A stretch of DNA of 64,000 nt from Atherinomorus stipes (Eukaryota; Chordata; Actinopteri; Atheriniformes; Atherinidae). Under the pieces are notes generated by a model. The model saw only the letters and a program-made list of their open reading frames with translations, made no database searches and was not told the origin of the DNA. The stretch covers positions 16,001 through 80,000 of the forward strand of contig JALJCO010001155.1 in assembly GCA_023101725.1 (NCBI GenBank), in the 5' to 3' direction. A program made the translations under genes and the position numbers. Below, in pieces: positions 1 to 12,300 of this stretch. Every line of letters begins with the position of its first letter. The stretch's first letter is position 1.

Positions 1-91
1 GACATTCAAAAAAAAAATTTTCAAAAAAAGAAAAAAAAAAAAAAATTCTGGAATGCGCTGCTAGGTAGCTGCAATTTGTGAAAGCTCTCCC

Positions 92-879
92 TTAAAGGTG
101 CCATGACATCAAATTTCACTTTTCTGGGGTTTTGGGGGTATAATATGATCTGTTGTGCACTGATGAGGCCATGTGAATGTCCAGAGTGAGAATCAAAGTT
201 CCTGTTTATGGTCTGTCAGCTTTGTCTCTCTGCTCAGAAACAGTTGAATCAGACAGCAGGCTATCATTCTACGTAGTTCTATCATTCTACGTAATTTAAT
301 TGCTCCAATAAGAGCACACTATCAAGTAAACAGCGCCCCCCCCCCCTCTCTCTCTCTCCTAACGGCCTTTGCACCGTCCGCTCCCCCTCCCCTCCCTGTC
401 TGATTCAGCTTCGTGTAAGGAGCTAGTAGTAACTTCTGTGCAGTCAGGTCTGGATTTTCAAACAAATGGATTTAAAAGAAAACTTCTGCAGCAACACTGA
501 GGGAGGGGGCCACAACCTTGTCATTACCTGTAAGTTTATTTATTTTCTAAATGCTGTCTTGTCTGATAAACGTAGCTTACTGTCTGGATTGTTGCTAGCA
601 GTTAGCCTTTAGCAAACTCCGATCGCAGCTTGACCTAGATTCTCCAAATAAGGTCATAGCGAAATAAGGTGTAGCCAATCAAAATTAAGTCAACGTGGTC
701 TCCGGGTAAAGCTCCATATCATCACCGGACCCAACTGTATTACTGAGGAAGTGAGGTCTGGCGTTTCAAAACAATACTCCGCTGTAAAAAATGCCGTTTT
801 TTTTCTTTGGAGTATTTACAAATGCAGTAATGCCAACAACATAAACTAGTTTTTAACTGCTATGTCATCACTCCTTTAA
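92..879. mobile_element. TTAA-bounded miniature element (copy 1)
   Basis: The element is bounded by TTAA at 92-95 and 876-879. Its ends are imperfect inverted repeats: the left begins TTAAAGGTGCCATGACATC and the right, read inward on the other strand, TTAAAGGAGTGATGACAT. No transposase is visible inside. A TTAA target with short inverted ends is the known signature of piggyBac-type transposition, so a non-autonomous relative is the simplest reading. It lies in a vipr1 intron just left of a LINE. Confidence 0.6.
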
Positions 880-898
880 CTTTTGTGTTTTTTTCTAA

Positions 899-2236
899 TA
901 TAGTTGTCTTGGTGTCAGTCCCAGAGTTCTCAAGACCTGCTCAGAACAACTATGTCCGGTTCTCCAGCACCTTTTTAACACCAGCCTGAGACAGAACAGA
1001 GTTCCTGTGCTGTGGAAAACATCCTGTCTTGTTCCTGTCCCTAAAAAACCACAACCAGCTGAACCAAATGACTACAGACTAGTTGCTCTGACATCTCACA
1101 TCATGAAAGTCCTGGAGAGACTCTTACTGGCTCACCTCAACAAACAAGTGAACACCTTTCAGGACCCATTACAGTTCGCATATCGTAATGGGCTTGGGGT
1201 TGAAGACGCCATCATCTTCTTGCTTCAGAGAGCCCACTCTCATCTGGACCAGTCAGGCAGCACTTTGAGGGTCATGTTCTTTGATTTTTCAAGTGCCTTT
1301 AATACTATTCAGCCTGCTTTGCTATGTCAGAAGCTCCATAACTTCCAGGTGGATCCCTCCACAACCACCTGGATTTACGACTACCTCACAAACAGACCAC
1401 AGTTTGTGAGACTGAAAGGTTGTGTGTCTGAGATGGTGGTCAGCAGCACTGGAGCACCACAAGGGACTGTACTCTCACCATTCCTCTTTACACTGTACAC
1501 CTCAGACTTCCAGTATAACTCTGAGTCCTGTCATCTGCAGAAATATTCTGATGACTCTGCTGTTGTGGGGTGTATTAGTGATGGACAAGAAGCCGAATAC
1601 AGGGAACTTGTCAATCAGTTTGTGAAATGGTGCAGTAACAATCAGCTCATCTTAAATACCAGCAAGACTAAAGAGATGATTGTTGACTTCAGGAGGAGCA
1701 AGAATAAGCAGCATAGTCCTGTCTACATCCTGGAAGAGGAGGTGGAGGTGGTAGAGAACTACAAATACCTTGGAGTTCAGCTGGACAACAGACTCGATTG
1801 GAAATGCAACTGTGACTACATCTACAAGAAAGGTCTGAGCAGACTCTTCTTCTTAAGGAAGCTAAAATCATTTAATGTCTGCAAAAAGATGTTGCAGATC
1901 TTCTATAAGTCTGTGGTAGAAAGTGCAATTAGCTTTGCAGCCATCTGCTGGGGCAGCAGCATCAGAACCAGAGACTTGAAGAAACTAAACAAGCTGATCA
2001 AGAAAGCTGGTTCTGTGCTGGGGATAACTCTGGAGCCGCTGGAGCTGATCGTTCAAAAAAGAATGCTGCACAAGCTGATGAAGATGATGGAGGACACTTC
2101 CCATCCTCTCCACAACACGGTGAAGAATCAACAGAGTGTGTTCAGTGGGAGGCTGCGTCAAGTTCGCTGTGGGACGGAGAGATACAGGAATTCATTCCTG
2201 CCAGCAACCATCACCCTAAAGAACAAGACTAACTGA
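899..2236 (+). CDS. LINE reverse transcriptase ORF (5'-truncated, otherwise open)
   Basis: This is the reverse transcriptase of a non-LTR retrotransposon. The frame is open from about 899 to the stop at 2236 (445 codons). The longest reported frame starts at a GTG (1007), but recognisable RT-family sequence (VSPRVLKTCSEQLC) continues upstream of it, so the true start is missing. Motifs seen are FDFSSAFNT (motif A aspartate), GAPQGTVLSPFLF, and YSDD (the YADD-box catalytic pair). The endonuclease part is absent, as expected from 5' truncation during target-primed insertion. The clade looks like the L2/CR1/Rex1 group of fish LINEs, which I infer from motif style only. It sits in a vipr1 intron on the opposite strand and shows no disabling mutation, suggesting a fairly young insertion. 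Confidence 0.85.
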   Translation, partial: YSCLGVSPRVLKTCSEQLCPVLQHLFNTSLRQNRVPVLWKTSCLVPVPKKPQPAEPNDYRLVALTSHIMKVLERLLLAHLNKQVNTFQDPLQFAYRNGLGVEDAIIFLLQRAHSHLDQSGSTLRVMFFDFSSAFNTIQPALLCQKLHNFQVDPSTTTWIYDYLTNRPQFVRLKGCVSEMVVSSTGAPQGTVLSPFLFTLYTSDFQYNSESCHLQKYSDDSAVVGCISDGQEAEYRELVNQFVKWCSNNQLILNTSKTKEMIVDFRRSKNKQHSPVYILEEEVEVVENYKYLGVQLDNRLDWKCNCDYIYKKGLSRLFFLRKLKSFNVCKKMLQIFYKSVVESAISFAAICWGSSIRTRDLKKLNKLIKKAGSVLGITLEPLELIVQKRMLHKLMKMMEDTSHPLHNTVKNQQSVFSGRLRQVRCGTERYRNSFLPATITLKNKTN

Positions 2237-2357
2237 CTTTTTGTTTATTTATAAAAAAAAAAAAAATAAAAAAAAAAGTGAGCTTTTACAATACTGAATT
2301 TCCCTTCGGGGATGAATAAAGTATTTTTCATTCATTTTTCATTTCATTTCATTTCAT
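899..2357 (+). mobile_element. 5'-truncated LINE insertion with 3' tail
   Basis: The RT frame is followed by an A-rich stretch, a short 3' UTR ending in a conserved fish LINE-type sequence (TTTCCCTTCGGGGATGAATA), and a pentamer tail of ATTTC repeats at about 2330-2357. Truncation on the left and a simple-repeat tail on the right are the normal outcome of LINE retrotransposition. Confidence 0.8.
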
Positions 2358-3130
2358 GTCAGTACAATTCTAAAAAGAACTATGACTTGTATGGAATAGT
2401 CGAATGGGATTTGGTCTGTTTTCTCTAAAAAGGAACAAGGCAGCATGTTGCATGTTGGTATGAGGCTTGTGATGTTGAATCTGAACACAAAAAAACAAAA
2501 CCACAGGACTTCTAAAAGAATGTCCTTTGGAAAGACGGTATCACGGTAGACATGTTCTGGCTTTAGTGCACAGTGGCACATTTGGATAAAACCAACATGA
2601 GCACAATCACTTCACACAAATTCTCAAGCACAGTGGTAGAGAGCTGATGACTTTGCAGCCACGGGACCTTACAGTCATTATTAACTCCTCTGTGCACCAA
2701 AGTGTTCTGGAGTCAAATGTGAGGCCATCTGTCTGATTTTAAAGCTTAGCTGGAACCGATTTGTACAATAATCTCAAACAACATTGATCTACAACAGAAA
2801 GGCTGAAAAAGAAAAGAATGAAGATGTTTCAGTGATCCAGTCAAAGTCCAGACTTCAAGCTGGTTGAAATGCTGCAGCAGGAGTTTCACAAAGCTTCGCA
2901 TAAATGAATACCCACAAATTTCAGCAAACTGAAGCAACACTTTAAAGAAGCGTGGGCCAAAATCCCCCCCACAATGATGTGTAAGACAGATAACATCATA
3001 GAGAAAATAATTACTTTTGAGTTATTGCTGCTATAGGTGGCTATTGCTGTTGAGTCATGGGGTTTAATTAGTTGTTCATGGACTACTTCTGAATTTTAAT
3101 TAGGTTATTCCAAAATAAATAATGACATGG
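2358..3130 (+). mobile_element. Degenerate Tc1/mariner-like transposon fragment
   Basis: Scattered stretches match the 3' part of fish Tc1-like transposase genes: a segment around 2500-2530 (finishing with a CCTTTGGAAAGACG-like motif), 2800-2830 (GGCTGAAAAAGAAAAGAATG), 2835-2880 (CCAGTCAAAGTCCAGACTT), and 2950-2965 (AAGCGTGGGCCAAAATCC). The reading frame is broken by many indels, so there is no protein. A second relic of apparently the same family lies at 28,437-29,070. Confidence 0.6.
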
Positions 3131-3320
3131 TGTAATATACCACATGTTGTGGATGCTCAAAGGTTTTACTTAATATTAATATCTTTTAAGGACCAGATTA
3201 CTTTATTTTATCCTGCCATGTATAACTTAAATAAAAATGGGGCTGAATTTTTGTCACGACTATTGGCAAGTCCAGCACAGCTTTTAGTAGCACAGAGCGA
3301 TACAAATTAACGGTACTCAC

Positions 3321-6300
3321 TGATGACTGACAGTTGTCTGACTCGCCGACATCATACAGAACCACATCCTTGATGAAGACAGTCACAGCTTTCAGTATGA
3401 GAGACACAAACAGATGCATGTGGATGTAGTTTCTTGTGCAGTGCAGCTTCCTGGAGGAGACATGGTTGGTTAAAAAACAAGAACAGAATATTCTCCGATC
3501 AATAAGATATAAAAATTGTCCCGACTTATGAAAATAATCTAACAAAGTGCAAAGGACATACCAGTAATATTCACCAGAAATTTAAATGCATCAACATACA
3601 AAGGCCAAATGACAAAGATCAGTAATTATAAGCACTTTTCATACATGGTTGTTGCTTTCTAAAGTGTTCTTACCGTACTCTTATCTAAATGTCACACCAC
3701 ATAAACCCTGTAATTGCGAAGAGGAGCTTTGTGTACATCCCACTTTATATGGGCTCAGTTTTCCTTTGAAATGTACACTACAATAATTCTTAACATTCTA
3801 GAGATGCAAACAAGAGCAAATCTGAGAGTCCTGCAGATAAAATATCACTTATGTAAATTCTCTCCTCTGGGTACTTTGTAAACAAATGCCTTCCCGCTGG
3901 GCTGAGGACTTGGGTTAAAAGGTGAAAACCTATCAGGTCGGGTGAGATGACACACAGCATCAACCAGCTGCCTGGATGCTGCATCTGAAGCCGAACATAA
4001 ACAGCGAAGGATGTTCACATCCTGTGTTTCTGCTCCAAAATGCAAGCCAATGGCTTTTCATAACCCAAAGGGGTAAACAAATGCCTTGCTGTTTAGACCA
4101 TAACACATAAACAGTCCGAAAGCAAACTGAGCAAAGTGGGCTGCTTGATAGAAGCCGCACATAGCAATTTCCAAAGATCAGTGCCACTTAAGTACTTCTC
4201 TGTTACCCCAAGACATATGGTCAGGAAAGAACACGGTGTGAACAACAGCAGGCCATCTAATTGGTTTGACTTTACAGCTTCTTGCAGTTGACCGCTCAGA
4301 GGAGTTGATGCATATGATGTATCATTTTGATGACCTCACTCACAAATCTGCTTGAATTACTGTGTTTAAAACAGTAAAACCTCTATAAAATGCAGGGCCG
4401 GCAGTGTAAAGCGATACATAGACGGGGCTTTATTGCTCTAAATGATGGAAAAGGTTTTCTGCTGTGACATTAAACAACATTTTGATGAAGCTACTTACCG
4501 GAAGAGACACAGTATGACGATGGCGACTGTCAGAGAAATGAGCGACACGCTGTGACCGATGGTGTAACCCACTTTGATGGCGCCAAAAAAATCCCCCTAT
4601 AACAACATATGCCATTACTCTAATTAGAGACAGATCATTTGGACCGAGTTTGACATTTAACTGGAAGCCGCAGCAACAGTAGTTTGCCATACTGACAAAA
4701 TTTTCATCCATGGTGTTGTTGGGATTGTAACCACAGTCCATTATGTAGGAGTCCATACTGATCGGGGTCCAGCCATCAGCAGTGCAGGTCTTTGATAGAT
4801 TTCCTAGAGAGCAGAGGGGCAAAAAGAAGACTTCAGAGTGTTTCATGCAAAAGCGCAGTAAATTAAATACCCTACATTTACTCATACTTAATTGTGTCAC
4901 TGAAATATTCCTGTGAGACTCACACATCTATGTTTCCCTCTGGAATACTTCCAAATACTAAAAGCACAAGAAAGGAATGACTGAAGGGCATCAGTTGTCC
5001 AACTTGCCCAGAGATGCTGAAACATTTCCCATGTGTATTTGCCTCCATCGGTCTCCTAATTACTCTCAGCCTGCACACACACAGTCATGCACACCAGTAG
5101 GCCTATATTCAAGCAGAGATGTTTTTGCTCTGGCCCCATTGGGTCAGAAGTGAAAGGTCCAAGTGCATTAGACTGATGGCTAAGAGAAGAAAGGTCACTC
5201 TTATCTAAAAAATACAAGCAGAGCCGAGCTCTGAATCATGCAGAAACTGAGAACTTGCCAGACTTAAGTGCAACGCAGTAGAGAAGAGATCGGTACAAAA
5301 AAAGAGTGCCGATTTCAGAAGCGTCATAGTATGAAGCAGAGATCTGAGGCGCTCCAAAAACTTCTGCACACTGGATCCCATCTTAGCACAGTCCAGGAAA
5401 GCAAAGGCAGGAAGAGTTGAGGTTGACAAAAGCCCAGAAGCGCAACCAAGCTCTAGTTCTTCAGAATAGTTTACATCAAGCGGATAACACTAGACCAGAG
5501 TAGGCCTACTCCAGATTCATTTTAAAGTTTGTAAATTTGAAGTGTTTTCCTCTTAAATCTTTGTTTTCAGAGATTCATCTCTGCCATCAGTTCTTTACCT
5601 GGTGAGGCAGTGAGATTCTTGTATAAAATAAGGAGCTTGCATAGAGAATCCATCTTGTTAGGCTGAAAGGTGACAGTTTATGGCAGAAAAACATGTTTAG
5701 ACTGATGCGCTTCCTGCATGAAAAGATCCTGTGGGTTTCTGAAAGTATCTGACAATTCCAAAACAGCTTCTTGGGGGACGTTAACAGATAGTTCTGTGAC
5801 GCAAATCGTTCAATTAGGTTAGGATTAGAACAAGAAAGTAAATAAAGGAAGAAGGAGAGATGAGAAAAACAGTCAAGTGCAATTCAACTTGGAGCAATGG
5901 TACAGTTTTCATTTTCTCAGAGTTGTAGAAATCATCTGGTAACATACCAAACTACCAGGAGAATGGCTAATGTGCATTAATTATAATATAAAACATTAAT
6001 TTTGCAATAGTTGAATTTTCATTTGCTTGCAAAACAAATCTGAAGCTACAAAAAAGAAATTTGAATCCTGAATCATGGGATAAAGAAATGTGAAGAAACG
6101 TTTCCATCCACTGGTTCAAAAGGAAATAACCACGCAGTATTGTTCCCAGGGGTTGGTGCACATACTACCTTGCTAGCAGTTGTGATTCAGTAGAAAAAGT
6201 AGCTCTGCTCGCCAGAACCAAACTTAAAGGAGGGAAACAAACAGCAACTGAGCTGAACATCCACAGGAGGAAAGTGAAGAGAGCTACAGTCCTCTCCAGG

Positions 6301-9300
6301 AATTACTTTAATTTCTGGGAATCTTTAGAGATAAAACCAGATAAAACGCTCATGTCTCTTGATTTTATTGAGACCTGGCTGGAACTGAAACATCACATCA
6401 TATCTACCACAGTTTACACCACCTTTTCTTTTGAAAAATACTTTTTAATCATTTGTAAATGATAGGAATACTAACTGTTGCATTTATGCATGAAGAATCT
6501 GCTAGTCTTGGAAGATTTCAGCCATTCAGCAGTGCTACCAGCTTGTCTCATGTTTGTAAGAGCCTCGTAAGCACAGTGAAATATTGATGCCCAATTTACC
6601 TTTTTTCTTTATTTTAAACTATCCACACCCACAGTTCAAATGAATATGCTTGCAAAGTGGACCAAGTGTTTTCTTTTCAAGACTATTTTTTACGATCAAT
6701 TTTGAAATGTTCTGCAATCAAAATGTGGCAAAGTACACAACGAGGGCCCGGGCGGGATTCGATCTTATCCCTCATCCCCAGATAAGGGATATCGTTTTGT
6801 CTGACTGGTAAGCGCGTGTGACAGTCACCAAGGCGTCTCTCACCAATCCCGCCTGGGCCCTCGTTGTGTACCTTACCACATTCTGGTGTTGTCGGCAGGA
6901 TCCATGCGTTTTAAACACAAAGCCAGATGACTCTGTTATGCAACCAGCATGCTAGTGGCTTCCACTATGCAATTTTTTACCCATTTAGAGACAATTTTCC
7001 GCTAGTTTTCGGATTGGCGATTTTTGGCTCGTGTGTCGTGCCCAGTATTGTCTACATGAGCTTACGAAGATCGATCAGCTCCTCACAACCACCAGCCCAA
7101 TCAGAAATTTTTGGTTGCAAGGATTTCAAACTTGTTTGAGGGAACTGGGGCAGGGCCACACGCTGACTGGCTTCAAACTTGGATTGCGCATGCGCATACA
7201 TAGTTGAGGTGAAGAGGAGCAGGACAGAGCAAGTTAACTGGACTGAGATGACATTCAAACCAGAGGAGCAATGGATCAAAAAATAAACCAAACTGGAGTG
7301 TTTGGACTTCAGAGATACGTAATTGCATAACAAGATATCATTCACCACCTGTGGTTTTATCTCTGTTCTCTGTGTGAATTACATATATGTAGCATCCCCC
7401 TCACTGGCTGTGCTGGGCACCGGTGAAGCAACACCAAGCTTCATGGGTCACCCCGGTGCCTAACAGCCATCTAAAACACTTAATTTGTATCACACATGTG
7501 CAGCACTTTGGGCAGGACTGTAGGCGATCTTAATTGTGCTTAAATTGTATATAAACCTGACCTTGACCTTGACCTTGACTTGTCGTGCCCTCAAAAAAAT
7601 AAATAGAATCCCTTAGCTTGCCCGCAACCCGCCCATATCTGTATAATCTGTTTGGTGTTTTGTTTTGTTTTTTAGCCACAAAGATCCATACAGTAGTTGG
7701 TTCTAGCATCCACCTGCTAGTTGATAAAAAGCTAAAAAAAAAAAAAAAGATCAGATTAGGGAATGTGGAAACAAGGATGCAAAGCATTTTTTGGGAGGAT
7801 CTACTGCAAACGGCATGTATCATGACATTTTCATGATGTTTTTCCCAGTCACAATGTCTGACGTATCCTGTATGGACGTACAGTGTCAGCGGTCAAGATT
7901 TATCCGCACTAGGCTTCCAAGCAAGTGTGAAAACATGAACCGTGCGTGATGAACGTTTGAACCCTGTGATTTATTTTTACAGTTTGAGGTGGACCTGCGA
8001 GACGCAATTGAGAAAATCATACAGTGTCTGCCGTGCCTTGCCCATGCCCATACAGTTACAGAGGTGTACCTGAGATAACTGCTCTGACGGGGTGCACAAG
8101 TAAACGAAAAAAAGAAAACAATGAGTGCGTGGAGTCCGTGTCTGTGGAACTCACTGCGCAAAAAATAAGTAGCTGGAGCCAATAAACCATTTCGAAGGGT
8201 GAAAATATCCCTAAGGCCAGTTTAACAATAGTGGGGACATTCTTATCTGTTTCTGGAGCTTACATGTGCCAAACAAATGCATCATTTCACAGGAAAAGAG
8301 ACAGTTCTTTATGATTTTTGTCCCCAGCTTCTTCTACTTGTAATACATTTGCAATAGGAGGCAGATCTGAACTGCAGCCGGAAATCAAGCACAAAAACCG
8401 TGTTTATGCAATTATGCAGAATGTTGTCTGGCAACATCCTGCAGAGATTAGCAAAGACTTCTCAGAAAACAATGGTGCTTCAAGCATAAATCTAAAAACC
8501 AAACATTTGATAGATGCTCCTTTTTTATCCAATCCTAATATCCTCACCAGTCACCAATTCATCTGCTGATTGTAGAATCTCACAGACAAGTGATGCTAAT
8601 ACCCCCTCTTTGTTTTTGCTTCCAATTTCTCTTTCCTTGAGTGCCGGTACCATCAAATTCTAGATTTTCCCCAAATCTTCTACATACAACTTAGTTGGTT
8701 CAAACAAATGCACAAAACACCGATTTAAGTTGTCATTGAATTTAAAAAATGTGGTGTGAAATCAGTAATTAGGCTTAAAAAAACATAGAAAACCAGCATA
8801 TGAGGCAGTCACATTTTTCTAAACCTTATTAGAGCCTGTGGAGTGGACATTAGATCAGCAAGAAAATAAAGGGGGCCATGTAAGGTAGATTACATTTGGC
8901 TACACCTAGCAAAGTGCAATGGAGGAGAGCTCAGCAGATTACAATAAAGTTCTGAGTCCAGCGTTGAGAGCTTCGGAGCTCAGCTCTGATGGACAAGAGG
9001 AAAAATAAAAGTGAGTGAATGGAATTGTTTCCCATTCATTCAGCTGCAGAGATATGATTTCATACTTTTATAACATCAAATCTAAATCATATTGTCTTTT
9101 TACTCTGTTCAGTGAATATGCATCACTTAACTACCCAAAATAAAACTAAGGGTTCCAGTTTGAAATCTTATCTGATTCTATTCAAGGGTTTTTGCTGTAT
9201 AGCGTATTTATATCTGTTCATAAGGAGCAATGTAATCCTGCAGTAGCATGACGGACTGACAGGTATGTGATTTTGTTCAGTCTCCTATTGTATGATGCTT

Positions 9301-12300
9301 CTTTGTCGTATTCTTTCATCTCCTATTGGAAGACTAAAGAAAAAAACCTGTGTGTGCTGGTGACAGATTAATGCCTGGGCTGAATGCTGCCACGGAAATC
9401 GAAATGTTGGACATTCCTCATATTTCCCAATCGAATCGCTCCACAGGCACTGTCAAATCAAGATGGAGTTGGGAAATGACCAACAATCTGAAGTCTTAGA
9501 ATGTATTTGGCATTGAAATTTGGTCAGCTCACAAAATACCTGAGCGACGTATTGCAGAGAAGACTGAGGCTTAGCTTCTTCAAACAACATGACAAGACAC
9601 AAAGACAAAGATAAGCCGCTGCTGTTTCAGCCCCTGCCACCACTGGATTTGGCTTGTTTGAGGGATTGCCAGAAGAATGCTTTCATCATTCCCCAAAACA
9701 CGAGTGCAAGGGTTTTCAGAGTCAGGCATGATAACGAGGAGTGCTGAAATAAGTTCATCAGACCAAAATCATTTTCATTTCCAGGTGCTCGTTTTTTCCA
9801 GACACTTTTCAGCAGGTATAGTCTACTAAAATACTTAATTCTTTCCTTTTCTAATTGTGGAAGATATCTTGTGAATGTAACGTTTAACAGTGTTGTGGCA
9901 TGGAGGTGAAGTCATTGACAGCCAGGCACTCTGTCACCATCATGCTGGTGGGGGGTGTCTCTGTTATTAAAACAGATGAATAACTGCGTGTTTGCGTTCA
10001 ACCTTTTAGGTAAAGAGTTCATGAGAATGTCAAACTATCTCAACTAAATTTACTTCTTGGCTCCTGGATCTCTGTGGCGCCATGTTTCGTAATGCTTGTT
10101 TTTAGTGCGTGAGCTCAGGAAGAGCCAATAACTCCTGTTTCACAACTGCTCCAGACGGGGAACCCAACTGACTCAATATAGATATTTTATTCAATATATT
10201 CACAAAAAACAGAGAAACTTATCAACAAGTAAATACTATGCTTCTCTAACCTCTCATTGTTCTGAAACCCATTTTTAATTAAATCAATAAACTGAAAAAA
10301 GCACAATACAAGTTCCCACTTGGGTGCAATGGTAATTTAAAATGCACAGAGCCCCAGACCGTTCATCATTTCTTAATTAAGTCCTCCTTACAAGACCTGA
10401 GAGCAGAGCAGGTTTAACCAGCAGAGACCTTCACTGATTAGTTGATTTACTACATAATTGATTAGGTATGCATTAGAGCCACAGAGGTCACTCAGTGCAA
10501 CTCCTCTCTCTGTTTCAGGTTAGTTCTTCATCCCAGCCAGCATATGGGGACCTGTTGATCTTGTGAATCTTTGACATTTCAGAGTAAAATACCTCTTCTG
10601 CCTCGAACCCTACAAATCTGGTGATTCTTCATCTCCTCCTCCCCATCTTTTCCCTGGAGTGCTATCCTCTCTCAGGTCACACTCTTTCCCATCTGGGTCA
10701 CAGTACAGCTTCCCACAGAGCCTTTCCTCTCTGCACTCAGCCTCCACATGCTCATAATAAATCCTTGGTTCAACTCCCTCTCATGTCCTGATTATGACGC
10801 GGAATATACTGATGGGTTTCAGCAACAGACAATTGCAGTTTTTCAATGTGTTTGAAAAAAGGTTGATCATTTAAGATTTTATCAACCTTGATTAAAGTAA
10901 AGCAAAGGTGGTGGAGCTCCAGGAATCTGATGTATAAAGCTTTGCATATATCCAGTATACAGATGCGGGCATGAAAAAGTTCCCCTTTCTGCCGACTGCC
11001 AGCCACTTACCAGCAACTTACCAGCGACTTGTCTGCTAATTCAATCGCACAGAGAAACGCCCGTGTGCCCAGGGGAAAAATTTGAGTGCATAAATGAATG
11101 CCCGGAACAAGGACGTTTCCACACGCCAAGTTTGGACACCTTGCGTGATGACGTATTCGCGGGACAAGTCGTTCAGCCAAATCGTTAAGCTTTTTCTGCC
11201 TCTTCTGGCAGAAAAAGGCAGAAGTTTTTCATGCCCGCATCTGTACCTGTATGAAAGCAGAAATATGCTTTTGCATTCATGTGGATAGACTTCTATTTCC
11301 ACTTCCACATTAGTCACAACCATACATGCGCTAAGTTAATGGTAGGCACATAAAAGCAATGCTTACACACTACATGTTGTTTATTGTGGTAGCAGCAAAG
11401 AAGAGAAAGTCTCACCAAATGTGAAACCAAAGCAATCAATCCAGAAGTAGAAGAAATGAACACATTTTATTTGAACAGACAGGACAAAAACTCCTGAATG
11501 GAATAAAATGTTAAAAGCTATCAGCCTTGGAATTTCAGTCAAAAACCCTGGCAAAGAAAAGAAGATTTAAACCGTTGGACAACAAATGCATTTGTGAGGC
11601 AACATCAGAACAGCCATTCATAAGCACAAATATTAACTTGTTGTCAGCTAATAATTACAAAACAATTTTAAAAAATAATAGGTTTTGGCCAAAGTGTGTT
11701 ATTTCCATTCGTCTGTTCAGAGAGAAATTCTGTCTCTGGGCAGATTCAGCAGGATAGTCTTGAAGAACTAGATTTAATAGTGTTGTAGTCAAGACCACAC
11801 CACCAAGACTAAGACATTACTGAGACCAAGACATTACCTAGACCAGGGACCAAGAGAAGACCAAGACATTACCGAGACTAGGGACTGAGATCAAGACGTT
11901 GTACAGGACTGGGTAACCAAACCAAACTTTTTTTTGGTTTGGGTAGTTTTCACATAGCACTTTACTCAAACTCCCCTGGACAACATCATGCAGCTACAAC
12001 AACTCCTTGCTATGGGTGGCATTGTCCAAAGCTACCACTCACCAACAAGGAAAAACAGCAGAAAGATAAAGAAAACCCAATTTATTTATTAGCTATGAAT
12101 AAAATCAGCTTGATCACCGATGGGACAACAATAAATTCATGCAGTTTTGGGGTTTTCCTGCATGTTACTCTACGCCACTTCCTCTCTTTGGTGCACTGGA
12201 TTGTCCTTTTGCTTTCACAATTTAAATAAACTGAGACTTTGGTTTTCAAGGGGACCAAAGTTCACTTCCTTTGTCTGCACCAGAGCACAAATGAGCATTC

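Noticed and set aside
1..3300. Search for vipr1 TM3-TM7 exons at the left edge
   Set aside because: The space is filled by a TTAA element, a LINE and a Tc1 relic; no exon-like sequence of TM3 was seen, so the rest of the gene lies outside.
7557..7581. Tandem TCAAGGTCA half-sites (ERR/SF-1-like) on the minus strand
   Set aside because: The repeats are the simple-sequence tail of a retroposon-like 3' end; such CTTGAC tails are common in fish repeats, so regulation is not supported.
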